From Oscarella lobularis (Eukaryota; Porifera; Homoscleromorpha; Homosclerophorida; Oscarellidae), in the NCBI RefSeq assembly GCF_947507565.1, contig NC_089180.1, positions 3,531,069 through 3,595,068 of the forward strand: 64,000 nt of DNA, given 5' to 3'. Positions 9,230 to 21,143 of this stretch are shown one piece after another. The notes below the pieces were generated by a model. That model searched no databases. It had not been told where the DNA came from and saw only the letters and a list, made by a program, of their open reading frames with translations. How positions within the stretch are numbered: the stretch's first letter is position 1; the number at the start of each line of letters is the position of its first letter. Made by a program: the position numbers and the translations under genes.

Positions 9230-12060
9230 AGGGGAATTCGCGACATGGCAGTCGGAGTTCTGTTTGCAGTTGGAAGTTGTGAAGTACTCCAGAAATTCAG
9301 TAACTTTAGTACTTATTGCGATGCAACGGTTCTAATGAACATTTTGTCTAGCACTTGCGAAAGGCACACACAGACGACGGGAAACGCCAGTCTCGTCGTT
9401 TCAGAAGATGTCTCGACACAAACGGAGTCTGTCTCTGTCAGTACTCCAGAACTTCAGTAACTTTAGTTCTTCTTACGATGCAACGTTTCTAATGAACGCT
9501 TTGTGTAGAAATATCGAATGGCACAGACAGACGACCGAAAACGGTTGTGTCGTCGTTTCAAAAGTTGTGTCGACCCCAACGGACGGGGCTTCCTTCAATG
9601 GGGCTTACGTGGCGATCTCTGCTGTGATATGTTCTACCGGGATCAAGAATCTGTATGTTCGTCGACACGAATTAGACATTGAAAATAATGTAGCCATTCG
9701 GAAACTAATCTGCGATCCCAAGTCAGTCACTGTCGACTGCCATGCCGACTTTCTTAAGGCATTGGACTCCACCTATATTTGCCAAGGAAATCCAGATCTC
9801 GAATTCGCGCAGTTATGTATGTCCAGAAAGTCCCAATTCAAAAGCAAATCTGGGGAAGTTACTGCTCACCTCGATAGCTACTCCCCGTTCGTTTTTCAAG
9901 ATCGGCAATACAGCCAAACTGTGCGCGCCACCAGCTGCCTTCTGTTAGTGAAGTCTGCTACGAGGAGATGTTCCAAGTGTGCATCATTTCGGTCTGCCCT
10001 GAGAGTCCTTCTCAGGCGATCTGTTTCTGCGGGCCCCGTAAACAAATACACTCCTAATGCAATCATGCGTACTCCAGTTCTTAAAAAAAATTGGCTGAAT
10101 TGGCGAGCAAAAGGAAGTCAGATATGCAGAGCCTGCGCCGACTGAGGTCGACTGTTAGAAGTCTTCTGGAGAATCAAGGCGTAGCACTAGAAGATAACCT
10201 CTCACACGACATGGATTGTGTGATGAAGTCCTCTCAAGAAGAAATCGAGAAACTGTATCCAGAAGGATCGTTCCGTCGCCTTTTCTGGGATAAGCAGTTG
10301 AAGGCACAAAGCGTTAAGGGAAAACAGGGAAGGAGATGGCACCCGCTCATCCTTCGCTGGGCGTTGAATTTGAAAATGCGATCTTCAGGGGCATACCATG
10401 ATATGCAGAGTGCAGGATTTATCACCCTGCCTTCAAAACGCACATCCCATTTCTTCCGTGAGTCATCGGGATTTCAAGTCCAAGTTAACGATCTGTTGGC
10501 TAAAGAGGCCAGCGTTTCTTCTGCAAGTTGTTATCAGAAAAATGTTGTTCTTGTATTCGACGAGTCGCGAGTTCGCGAGGACCTAGTGTTTGATAAGCAC
10601 AAAGAAATAGTTCTAGGGTTCGTCGATCTGGAGAAAGTCGAGAATCAATAGCTGGAATTGGAGCGGTCAGTGAAGAAGGGCCTCAATATTGTCCAGGAGG
10701 TTGCCTCACATTTACTTGTCTTGATGGTGAGGGGCATTGCAACGTCGCTTCGATTTCCCTTTGCACATTTTTCCACTTCCGGTGCCACCTCCGTCAACTT
10801 ATCGTCTATTTTGTGGGAAGCTGTTTAACATGTCGAAATGAGTGGGCTACACGTCGTGGCAATGACAGCAGACGGGGCTTCTCAGAACAGGAAATTTTTC
10901 AAGATCTGCTCCATTGAGGCTCCACACAAATCTGTCAATCCCTATAGTGCCATCCCTTCGCCACTGTACTTCTTTTCCGACGTGCCGCATCTACTAAAGA
11001 CCACTCGCAATTGTTGGTCTCATTCCTATTCAGGAAATAAAACAAGGTCTATGCAAGTATTTCTTACGCATTTATTGCACTTAATACAGAAAATGCAAAA
11101 ATTTCGTAGATAAACGGTCTGTACATTTCCTGGTCGCACCTTACGGAATTGTACCGACAAATGCAAGACACGTCCGGACGTGCAGGACAACTCGTGCCCA
11201 AAATTAGGGCAGAACACGTCAATCTCACCAATTTTTCACGAATGAGAGTAGACTTGGCAGCCCAGGTAAGTAATGTACTTCTGCGGCTCAATTTCAATTT
11301 TTTTAAGGTATTAAGTGAATCTGTTGCATCTGAAATGGAATTCTACGACATTCCTGAGGCACAGGAGACTATTCGATTTATTCGAATTTTCGACCATGCG
11401 TTCGACTGTCTAAATGTTCGAACTCTATTTGACAAATAGCCGAGTAGACGCGGATACACTCAAATTGGAGACGACCGATTTACCGTGAGTAAATCAGTGT
11501 TGAGACATTTTCAACCCTTTTTTCCAGTGGCTAGCGTCTGTGTTTTTGGCTTACCTCAAAGAGTGGGACACGTATGTCCAATCGCTACCAAACCTCACTC
11601 AGGGAGACAGGAATAGACTGACTCTGAGCAGAGAGACAATTTACGGATGGAGAATGACTGGTCAGACAAAGACGAACTCAACTATTAATCTCATTGCTCT
11701 GCACATCTAGTGGCGTCCTTTCTTGAACTAGCCCGCTCACTGCTGCGAGACTACTCAGAGGAAGACAACGTTTTTATTCTAAGCGAGCATTTCAATCAAG
11801 ATCCGCTTGAGAATTACTTTGGACAACAAAGGGGAAGAGGAGGACGAAGTGACAATCCGTCGATTGTCCAATGCCTAAAGAACTCCTCTTCTATCAGACT
11901 CCAGGTACGCATATTTTTTCCGTAACATAACGTCTTTTGAAGAGATACGATATTCTAGAAATCAGTGTCGCAGACTGTTGCAAGAGGAAAATCAAGCAGA
12001 CGACGACGTCTATTTCCAGAGGAAAATATTGATTCCACTCCACTCCCTAAACGCTCTAGG
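9230..12060 (+). pseudogene. P-element/THAP9-like transposon, copy 1
   Basis: Successive frames carry the P-type transposase blocks in order: a C..C..R..L region (CSKCASFRSALR, about 9975); GRRWHPLILRWALNLKMRS and SAGFITLPSKRTSHFF (about 10330-10460); VLVFDESRVREDLVFD (about 10550); VAMTADGASQNRKFFK (about 10855); LYFFSDVPHLLKTTRNCW (about 10970); FSRMRVDLAAQ then VLSESVASEMEFY across a short intron (about 11264-11308); and LSEHFNQDPLENYFGQQRGR (about 11780). Other short introns lie near 11485-11525 and 11905-11950. The N-terminal THAP domain is absent. Coding is broken by a frame slip at an A8 run (10083-10090) and by a stop near 11709. The first 160 bp of coding sequence are tandemly duplicated (9282-9600). 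Confidence 0.75.
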
Positions 12061-12165
12061 AAACCACCCGGGTACATATCTTTGCGCAAAATCAGTCACA
12101 CGTGGTGTATTTACTTTTTTAGCAGCAGCATCTGACATATTAAGCAACACTGTTACCCCACTGCC

Positions 12166-12829
12166 CTAAGTGCGCCTGGTAGGATCTATCTGCTTCCTTA
12201 AAGACTTTGATTTAGACACAGCCTTCTTTTTTGCTACCTTGTACACCTCCAACATTGCCGAAGTTGTGGAGAATCCCCGTCTTGTAATCCACATGTGTAC
12301 TAATTTGTCTAATAATGCTGCAGACTGCTCAGGCTCTGGTATATGTGGTGAGGATATTTTGTTCCACGCTGATATGACTTCACTATCACTCGTCACAGAC
12401 CGCCTGAATTCATCTTTCCCTGATTCGCTCGACCTGATATGGTTGTGCAGGCCACTTCTGGTAATTCTCTCTATTGCTAGAAAGAAATCGAAGCATTCTG
12501 CGTTAATGTGAAAAAGAGACCCGCGATCAATCTTCTCTGTCCATTCTGATTCCCTCCTAGCCACATGCCCAACCTCCCTTTTCTCCATCATCCCTTCAAG
12601 ACATGCCACGACGTATTTATCCTCTGCGCTCATTTTCTTCTTCTTGTATTGTCGAATAAGTTGGGCTGGAACAGATCCAGCAGCATAATGCAAAATACTC
12701 ATTTCCTCGTGTGACAAGCCCAGTCTCTTCAACTGTGCCGTCACCCGATCCTTCACTGCTACATGACTGCACTAAAAGCTCATCAAAAATTCTTTGGTTG
12801 ACAGACTGAGAGAGATATTGATCGTTCAT
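12166..12829 (-). pseudogene. Transposon-derived ORF, minus strand, family uncertain
   Basis: A 196-residue ORF reads LGLSHEEMSILHYAAGSVPA near its N-terminus, then EWTEKIDRGSLFHINAECFD, FFLAIERITRSG, and a tail MWITRRGF...KSKSLRK. This layout (YxAGxVP...DRGxLxxIN...FFLxIE...RGF...SLRK) is the type seen in tails of invertebrate transposon proteins. Upstream, NDQYLSQSVNQRIFDELLV lies in a different frame, so a one-base slip near 12755 separates it. The QSVNQxIFD motif recurs at 19880-19935 on the plus strand. It is convergent with P-like copy 1 and is probably a different element. Confidence 0.45.
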
Positions 12830-12840
12830 GGGTATCCCAA

Positions 12841-14898
12841 GTGTCTCATACAGTTCACCCCAACAGTTATGTTAGCTTTCGGCGCAAGAGTGCCGCGTGT
12901 ACACGGTTGGGCGCCAAACGCACAAAGACTATAAACCCGTTCGAGTCAGAGCTTCAAGAAGCCGCAACGACAGACCGCCCATACAAAATCCGAGACATGT
13001 TCGCCATCATGCTACACATGTGTCGAATTTCCGATCCACTCGCACTGTGGAACGCTCACAAGCAATCCATGGCCGAAGAGTACCTTCATGCTCAGCGACG
13101 ACTTGCATCAAACAATACTTTGCCTTTCAGTGAAGCAATTTTCAATCGCGCACTCATTTACATAGAAGACAAATTACTTACTTTTCCCGGAGGCTTGCCG
13201 CTGAAAGATTACGGTTTACCTACGCCTGAAAGAGAAAATGCGAATACCAATCACTCATCAAGAGAGATTGCACCAGAATTTGCCTACCACGTTGACCTTC
13301 TCCGTTCGACAGTCACACGCGACGAGGCTGCGCTAACCGAAGATCAACGCAGAGCATACGACGCAATTCTACACTCGATAGAATCTCCAGAAGCCTCTGT
13401 CATTTTTTTAGACGCACCAGGAGGCACGGGAAAAACCTACCTTATTAATCTTATTCTAGCAAAAGTCAGATCCCAGGGACATGTTGCACTCGCCGTCGCC
13501 TCTTCGGGAATTGCTGCGACACTATTGACAGGTGGAAAAACTGCTCATTATGTATTCAAACTTCCTCTCAACATAACACGCTACGAAAATCCCTCCTGCC
13601 AAATTGGAAAGAACACCGATAGAACAACCTTACTTCGCCTAGCAAAAGTAGTCGTGTGGGACGAATGCACGATGTCAAATAAGAAAGCTTTTGAAGCCGT
13701 CGATCGGACTCTGCGCGATATTCGCGGAGACGATCGTCTCATGGGCGGCCTATCTTTCATTCTCGCCGGAGATTTTCGACAAACTTTGCCTATCGTTCCA
13801 AAGGGCACAAAAGCGGACGAAATTCATGCTTGCCTCAAGTCATCCGCCAAACTATGGCCACACGTTACCACCCTCCGTCTTCGCACCAACATGCGCGTTC
13901 ATCTATTTGGCGACTCTGACTCTGGTGCATATTCTAATCTCCTCCTCGACATTGGAAGCGGCACAATTCCTACCAATCCTACTGATGGACTCATTGAAAT
14001 CCCGTGCGGTCAACACCTTTCCTCCCTTCACGACCTCATTTCGGCAGTCTTTCCCGACCTCTCTACAAAGTACTCAGACACAAAATGGCTTTGCAAACGA
14101 GCCATATTAGCACCTACCAATGAAGCCGTCAACGAAATAAACGACACCCTCCTAACACACATTCCGACTCTCCAAATTGTTTATACCTCTTTCGACACTA
14201 CCGTAGATGCCGACGATGCCGTCAACTTTCCTGTGTAACTCCTAAACTCGCTCAATCCTCTCGGTCTACCTCCCCATTACCTTCAACTAAAATTAGAATC
14301 ACCACTTATGCTCTTTAGAAATATAGATGCGCCAAAGCTCTGTAACGGTACTAAATTGACCGTCAAACAGCTTCTTCCCAATGTTATCGAAGCAACAATA
14401 TCGCAAGGGCACTACGCCGGGGAAACCGTCTATATTCCTAGAATACCTCTAATTCCTTCAGATACAACAGTTCCTTTTAAACGTCTCCAATTTCCTCTCA
14501 AACTCGCCTTTGCCATGACAATAAACAAGTCCCAAGGTCAAACTATAAAAGTCGTCGGTCTTTCCCTTCTCACTCTATGTTTCTCTCACGGCCAATTTTA
14601 CGTCGCATGTTCGAGCGTCAGTTCTCCCCGAAACCTCTACATTTTGTCCGAAACACAGAAAACTGCTAACGTCGTATACACCAAAATCCTTTAGATTTTA
14701 AAATTTATCTTTACGCCATATCAAGCGCATCAGTAATAATGTAACTCTTTCACTCCCACTCCCCCCCCCCCCCCCCCTCCCCTCCCCCCTCCCTCGGGTC
14801 ACGATGCGTATGGACCTCCCCGTGGTGTGACCTGGATAATGCTAACACATACGCCGTTCCTATAACTACTACCCGGGCGAAGCCGGGTGGCCTGCTAG
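12841..14898 (+). mobile_element. Helitron, 5'-truncated, with Pif1-like helicase and 3' terminus
   Basis: A SF1B Pif1-type helicase is encoded in two ORFs (12841-14238 and 14308-14694) separated by one TAA near 14236. Motifs in order are TEDQRRAYDAIL, Walker A PGGTGKT (about residues 193-199), SSGIAATLL, Walker B VVWDECTMS, LAGDFRQTLPIV, LRTNMR, and the C-terminal FAMTINKSQGQT. The Rep/HUH endonuclease half is missing. The 3' end is textbook: a CCCGGGCGAAGCCGGG hairpin at 14872-14887, then TGGCCTGCTAG ending at 14898 and followed by T. Helitrons replicate by rolling circle. With no Rep domain and a stop in the helicase, this copy cannot be autonomous. Confidence 0.9.
14761..14800. repeat. 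Poly-C/CCCTCC simple repeat
   Basis: A run of 17 or more C is followed by CCCTCCC repeats inside the Helitron 3' noncoding region. Homopolymer length here is likely unreliable in any assembly. Confidence 0.9.
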
Positions 14899-14899
14899 T
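14872..14899 (+). terminator. Helitron 3' terminal hairpin and CTAG|T end
   Basis: CCCGGGCGAAGCCGGG forms a 6-7 bp GC stem 7 bases before CTAG (14895-14898), with T at 14899. Helitron ends (CTRR preceded by a hairpin, inserted between A and T) are known to look like this. It fixes the element boundary to the base. Confidence 0.88.
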
Positions 14900-14938
14900 T
14901 TTTTCTAAGTATAGGTGCTGTAAACAGCGCGCGGGGGA

Positions 14939-16030
14939 GTGTCGTCCATGGCAAAGCGACAATCTACCATTCTCGGTTTGTGGAGCAGGCAAGAGAGCTC
15001 ACCGAAACGAAAGGCTGCTGAAGAAGACGACGACACTGCGTCTGACTCCGATTCAGAAACAGGCCTCGTCAAAAGTGTTGATCAGCCAAATTCGACAGCG
15101 GAATCTTTGCCTTCGCCAGTCCTACTTGAAGATCTTACTTCAGCCTTTTTATTCTCCGTTTGCAGTTATCAGCAGAGTGTGTCGGATTTATCCAAGAATG
15201 CTTCTCAGCCTCCTACACAACCAAAATTTATATCTTATACTCCAAAGACTTTTGGAAAAAAGACGAGATCATTTAACCTGAACTGGTTTAAAAAGTATCC
15301 TTGGTTAGAGTACTCAGTGAAGGACGACGCTGTTTGCTGCTACGCCTGTCGTCATTTCAAAAAAATAAAACGTCAATTGCAACCCTGTTTGCATCCATGG
15401 GCTACAGAAATTGGAAGCATGCCACTGAAAAGAAAAAAGGATTGAAAAACACAGCGGATGCGCTTTGCACAAAGAAGCTGTTTAACTTTGGCGTAGCCTA
15501 TCAAACGTCGGCACGGCAAATGATATCGCGAATTGCTTTGGCTCCGCTTTATCAGCGTGAAAAAAAGAATTGCAAAAAACTGACACTATTTAAGAACAGT
15601 GGCCAAAAATATTCTTCTCTGTGCAAAGCAAGACATTGCCTTGCGCGGTCATCGTGAAGGTAAAGGAAGTGCCAACGGAAGCAATTTCTTGAAAATGCTG
15701 TCACTTCTTGCAGAGCACGATCCAACTGTCAAACATCATCTTCGCGACGCTCCTAAAAATGCTCTTTATACTTCACCAGCTGTTCAAAATAGTTTATTTT
15801 TGCTGATCGCAAAGTCGGTTTAAAGCAGAATTGGCACAGAAGTTAGAACAGCAGAGTATTATTATATCCTTTTAGATGAAACCAATGATTTATCTCACAA
15901 CGAGCAATTGAGTGTAGTTGTAAGGTACCTCGACAGTTTTGCGTGCATTCGTGAACGTTTTCTTACATACACTCGAGAAGAAAGTCTTAACGCTGAAAAT
16001 TTGTCATAATATATTTTGGACGTCTTGTAG
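14939..16030 (+). pseudogene. hAT-type (ZMYM/KIAA1586-like, DUF4371) transposase, frameshifted
   Basis: The N-terminus MAKRQSTILGLWSRQ is followed by an acidic linker and a TTF-type zinc-finger start, FNLNWFKKYPWLEYSVKDDA then VCCYACRHF. Reading must then shift frame at the A7 run near 15360 to continue ASMGYRNWKHATEK. A further shift near 15595 leads to CAKQDIALRGHREG and SNFLKMLSLLAEHDP, and a last one leads to AEYYYILLDETNDLSHNEQL (about 15855). These blocks in this order are typical of animal hAT/DUF4371 proteins. The C-terminal dimerisation half is missing. Three or more frame breaks make it non-functional as read. Confidence 0.75.
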
Positions 16031-16146
16031 TCGCGCCTAACTCCCGCTCAGCCGACTTCATCTAATGCTGCACCTTCTTTTTCAAGTCTTGGATGACAGA
16101 GCAACGATCTTCGTCTCTCGACGCCGAAAAGTAACAAGGCGTAGCC

Positions 16147-16437
16147 ATGCAGCGGGCGTACGTTACCGGCGGGTCATTCGTTATGGCAGCGGACTCCTTT
16201 TCCAGAGAGAAGAAAATGACTCCTCAGACCTCTATTGAAGAAGTCATTTTTTTACTGACAGGCTGCATTGGACAACAACCGAAACGCGAAGTTGATGTTA
16301 GCCATTACAAAAGAGGGTAAAACGCGGCACAAAATGGATGGGAGCAAGAGGCGCTATTCATGGCCAGTCAAGGAAATCCGTGAGAGTAAAGACTACAGCT
16401 ACTTGGATAATATGATTATCGATGTCGTAATCCGCTA
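16147..16437 (+). CDS. Two overlapping short ORFs, unidentified
   Basis: One frame begins MQRAYVTGGSFVMAADSF and runs to 16320. Another, from about 16260, reads AKLMLAITKEGKTRHKMDG then RRYSWPVKEIRESKDYSYLD and stops at 16437. The second looks coding-like by composition. They may be parts of one gene whose frame is broken, possibly belonging with the death-domain-like exon downstream. No family was recognised. Confidence 0.2.
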
Positions 16438-16559
16438 ATACAGTAATCATTTACTCTTTCTGGAAAGATTCTGCGAGGGCGTCTAAATTATTAGATAGAA
16501 ACACAATTAATAATGAATTCTCTGTTTACTGTAGTTATCGAGGCTTACCTCAGAACGCT

Positions 16560-16823
16560 ATTGTCGAAAACAAAATCTGTCGTGGAAGCGGTAGTACAGG
16601 CATGTGGAGAGAGATCGGCTGGGCTTTAGGCTATTCCACGCCGGAAGTACTTAAATTTGTTTCGTCCGAAAACTTATCAAACGAGTCAAAGCTCTTTGAA
16701 GTGATTGAAGGGCGAATGAACGACAAAGGAAAGAGTGCCACAGTTGGAGAACTGCTAAATGTGTGCAACAACGTCAAAAGAAGAGGCACAGTGGAGGCAA
16801 AGATATATAATGTATTTTTTTAA
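16560..16823 (+). CDS. Death-domain-like exon
   Basis: The reading frame contains MWREIGWALGYSTPEVLKF, then NLSNESKLFEVIEGRMNDKG, SATVGELLNVCNNVKRRG and TVEAKI. This is the six-helix pattern of death-superfamily modules (W-x-E/L-I/A-xx-LG early, hydrophobic L-xx-I/ML-x-x-W/M centrally, L-L-x-x-L late). Death domains mediate homotypic assembly in apoptosis and innate signalling and are abundant in invertebrate genomes. It ends at a stop with no acceptor or partner domain visible, so it may be a last exon or a stray fragment. Confidence 0.45.
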   Translation: MVENKICRGSGSTGMWREIGWALGYSTPEVLKFVSSENLSNESKLFEVIEGRMNDKGKSATVGELLNVCNNVKRRGTVEAKIYNVFF

Positions 16824-19669
16824 TTGCTGTATTTTTTTATGTTGTTTTGAACTTTTGCTAAGAATTGTAAATGCCCTTTGCAAATAGCTTCAACAGAAAA
16901 ATAATTGAGTAGTTAACAAGTGTCACCATTGTTATGCTGAGAACACAATTGAAACTTACAGCGATAAATGTATTGCCCTATTTGACAAATTCTACGGCTT
17001 TAAAGAAAAGATGAATCGCTCTGTACTCGAGGAAGACTTGTTCAAACTAGCACTGAGTTACTCTTGTTTGGCTCACTGTCTGTTTATCAATAGCACGGGG
17101 TGCTTGATGTCATTTTGAGGAAGGGACGCAGGCCCAAACGCCCCTATGCTCTAATGAAATACCCATTTAGTCTGCTTATCGCAAACTCGCCTGCTTTTTT
17201 GACAAAACGCGAACGAGACCCACAGGAATTACGTTGTGATAAATTGTTCGGAACAATAAATTGTCCGCAATGATATTTTTGGCGGCTCGACGGTATCTCC
17301 ACGTTGCTGACATCAATGCAGCGATGCCAGTCAGCGTCAGATTTTGCAAATGACAAATGCATGATTATTTTTCATTCCCGTTGTCTCTTACGAAATTTTC
17401 ACGACACCAGGCAGCATCATGACGACGTTTAAAATAAACATTTTCAGATTTTTGTGGCAAATTTTTTAATCCAGCTCACCAGGAAATTTGTAAATCAGAA
17501 AAAGAGCAAGCTCTAAACCACGCAGTAAATTACTGACGAAACAAACAGATTTTTTTCGGTAAAATGAAACAAATCTTTGACAGTTTATCCCTCTTCGGTA
17601 GGTGCACTAAAAATTTCACCCACTGCAAACAAGATTTTATTGACGCCTCTTCCATTTCCGGCGCTATCTTTGACTCCAATTTCCCAACGGCTTCCTTCAC
17701 TATTTGCCTCAGTTTATCTGCAGTTTTTAGAGCTGTACGAATGTCAGAAATTTGCCCTAATTGAAGTGGTGTAGGCAACGGCTGCTGTCGTCGTTGCGGC
17801 TGCTAGACTGCATGGAGATCGCACAGCCGACGCTTATATGGGTTGCCCAGTTTCGCCGTGAAGTGTGAAACTTACGCCAACAGAGCAGTTAATTTTTCAA
17901 TTGCCTGGCTACTTTCGTTCATCGGTCGACATAAATTACAAAACTCCTACAAATTATTCTCTAATGCCGTATTTATTTGGGCAATCATTTTTGCATCTGC
18001 TTCCGCTTGATCGAGTTGACTTTGATGTACATGCCTTATTTTATTTAGACGATAGCAAACTAAATCTACAATACACGACAAACGCATTTAGCCTTGGTTT
18101 CAAACCGATCCTTTGTTTAATTAATCTCAAAATTATAATGCAAATAGACGTTATGCGGAATAAACAAATAAACGGGCAAACCTTGATAATACTTTTAAAT
18201 CTGGCTCTTAATTAGAATCAGATAGACGGCCTTCAATGTGTCTTCTAGCAAATCAGTAAGTTCTCTATTCGTTTTGGCAACACAACTCGGTAAGCAGCCC
18301 TGGGCCAAACGTGCAAGTCAGATGCAACAGTGAATTGATAGTTAGATTCAAACCGCTGCTATTCTACAAATCGCTGTCGGAATTCTTGGCGAGATTTACA
18401 GTATACGTATGATTGCAACAACAAGCACTGCTACAGCACTACAGTGCACCCTTGCATAAGGTTCTCATGTGAACCACCCCCGGACTAGGCCGCAAAATTC
18501 AAAATGAGAGACGTACTATCCTTTCGCAAACGCGAAACGATAGGATCGAGTCTCTAAAATTTCGTTGAAAGATTCGTCGATCCCATGCATGGTGATCGAG
18601 TAATCCTTCAATATAGTGCAAAAGTACTTTTCCTTGGTATTTTGCGTTGATCACCTAGCAACTATCCTTTAGTTCTTTATGCGAAACGCATCAAAATACT
18701 CTTTTATAAAGATCGGTCCAGGCGATTTCAATTGTGCTCTTTTGTTTCCCTACAATTACGCTTTAAACATCGTTGCTATGGTGATATAGGACTGTTTCCT
18801 AAAACCCACGCTACAATTTGCGATCTTGCACCTATGCTGTGCAACTGATTACGTGATGACGCCTTAATTAAATCATACTCAATGTGGTCAAGTGCCTCTA
18901 AACTTTATTGGCGGACAGGCCAATTCTGCGTAATATGGCTTATTAACACTGACAGCTGTTTGCAGACCACGAAGGCGCATACGACACAGTCAAAAATTGG
19001 GCCTCATTGGTTGGGGTGCTTGCAGTTACTTCATGATGAAAGCGAAAATAGCTGGCAGTAGAAATCGGTCCAAAAATGACGTCTGATTTTTTTCTTATCG
19101 TTTCCGAACACTGCGCTTTGTGCAGTAAGTAAGCAAAGGAATTATTTAAATATTTTTAAAATAAATAAGTTAAATCTGCGATTTTGCCCACTCGCGGTAA
19201 GTTTTTCTAATAGTTCTGGCATAATGAAAGAGATTAAGGTTTTAAAAGAATAAATAGCGACGTCAAAGTATATTTTCTCTGAAGTATAGGGGCAACAAAA
19301 TCATAAAATTGAATAAGATTGGTCGAGCACCGTATTTAATTAAAGTACAAGGTGGTAAGGTTTGTGACATTTTTTCCCACCGCCGTAGGTCCAATGATTC
19401 TGAACAACTGCCTGTCATTCTTGAAAAAATAGGCCAAGAAAGATGAACACGCAGACCTCAAACGGTTGCTTGGGTTTTCGGAGGTACTGAAACACACAAT
19501 GTTCCATAGTTCGTTGTTTATCTGCTAAACCCTTATTGTTATCAACTTCTTAACATTGCGGGGAAAAGGCGCCCCAATCTTCAACTTTCTTTTCAAATAA
19601 AAAAATCCCAAATGGAGAATACGTCGATGGAGAAGATTGAGGTGATCATCCTTCGTCCACGTCGAATTC
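16824..19669. other. Mostly empty AT-rich sequence
   Basis: The plus-strand stretch 16970-17115 (LFDKFYGFKEKMNRSVLEED) and the minus-strand ORF 17530-17778, a Lys/Glu-rich helical sequence with a GTGAAATT donor-like site after CLQW, are the only coding-like pieces. Neither could be named. The rest (17800-19669) shows nothing recognisable. Confidence 0.4.
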
Positions 19670-20002
19670 TTGTTTAGACGGCATTCGCGCGGAAGGAGAG
19701 CGATTTGGGACGCATCGGACGATGCGCTTTGCGACAGCGCCGCTGATCTTGTTGCGGTGTTAAGAGGCTGCGTAGACAAACAGTGTACCTTTCATTCAGT
19801 CGCTTCTCGTCAAGAGCACGCCGCTGTGACGTTCGCACGAGCACAAATGAAAACGATCCCCTTGAAAAAAATCGAACTGTTACATATACAGTCCGTCAAC
19901 CAAAAAATTTTTGACAATGTCTTGGTTGAAGGAATGGCTCAATTTCAAATAGGAAATCCGGCGTCTGAAGCTTTTTTCGACTTCGACTTCGACGTTCGGT
20001 GA
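19670..20002 (+). pseudogene. Transposon-like ORF sharing a motif with the 12.8-kb element
   Basis: The ORF ends ELLHIQSVNQKIFDNVLVEG then a Phe/Asp-rich tail. The block QSVNQKIFD is nearly identical to QSVNQRIFD in the minus-strand element at about 12790. This suggests a second, shorter relic of the same family. The rest of the ORF is unrecognised. Confidence 0.3.
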
Positions 20003-20479
20003 ATATAGTTTTGTTCGATATGACGCGAGATCAATTCCGAAGAAGCGCTGAAAACAAGCCAGCAAGCACATAATTACATTAAATGACAAATCCTCTTACC
20101 GTCAAGGTCATCTTCCATCAGTCCTTCGCTTTATTGAATTTTTGAAATTTTTGCTAAGACGATACGCTTGAAACAGCTTAAAAAGCGTTAGGAAAACACT
20201 ATTTGCAAAAAGGGTCATTTTGTCTAAACTTGTTGCTTCCCTTCTAGACTTCAGTCCGAATACAGTAAAGATTGGCCTCGTCGTCGTTTCTAAACGCTTT
20301 TTTGTCCTAATTCCATTTGTCTTTTACTACAAATTCAGCAAATGACGAGCTTGTACTCGAATGTGCCGCTATTCGACGATTCTTGCCAATTCACAGCTCG
20401 CTTTCAACCGTAGCCATTCGTTTGCGCCATTGGAAGTGGCGGAAAGCGGCAAGAATTAATTGTACGTTCTTAATCCATT

Positions 20480-21140
20480 AATTAATTGGGCGTTGTCGTT
20501 GTTGCCAAATTAAATCGGGACAACTGCAGACGCGATCCTTTAGACCACAATGTTGCAAGAACATCGACATAAACACCCGGCGATACTGTGTCGAAGACGC
20601 GAACCCCGCCGCACCGTCTGTTGCTTTTTGCCGTATGTACGTTAATATCATTGCCATGCTTACTCGTTTTATAGTTAATTAAGATGTTTTTCAGTTTGGG
20701 GCTCCTTTTGGAGAGTGTAAGTGCAGCATTGACATAAAAAATTTACTTTTTCAACAGGGCACAAACACCTTTTTAATTAGTTCACTCTTCGGCCTTCAAA
20801 TCAATCGCCTACTACTATGTATGTCGACTGGGAGAGAGCCGCCAGTTGATTCCCGCGTTCTTTGTCACCTTCGTTCGCGCACCTAGAAGCTGAACAGAAA
20901 ATACCCCAAGGCGCATTATTACAAAGACATCGCATCGACATTTCTTTGCTTACTTACTACACGAAGCGTTGGCTTTGTCTTGCAAACGCTGAACGACCAG
21001 AAAAGCGCACGATAGGTTGTACGCCACTCCGCATTGCCCGCGTCAAAATGACGCCTTCGAAACGGCACTTGCATTGCTCCTAATCTATTTGCAATCCAGG
21101 GCTAGTGACATAGTCTTCATTCTTTTTATTCATCCTACTC
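20480..21140 (+). repeat. Dispersed repeat R1, copy A
   Basis: This segment aligns by eye, over its whole length, with the reverse complement of about 28650-29420 at roughly 70-75% identity. Shared landmarks include GTCTGTTGCTTTTTGCCGTA, GTGTAAGTGC, GTCGACTGGGAGAG, GCGAACGC/GCAAACGC-TGAACGACCAGAAA and CACTCCGCATTGCCC. The protein reading GDAFETALALLLIYL-type (21050-21110) matches readings in copies B and C, which hints at an ancient coding exon. The family is not identified. Confidence 0.6.
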
Positions 21141-21143
21141 ATT

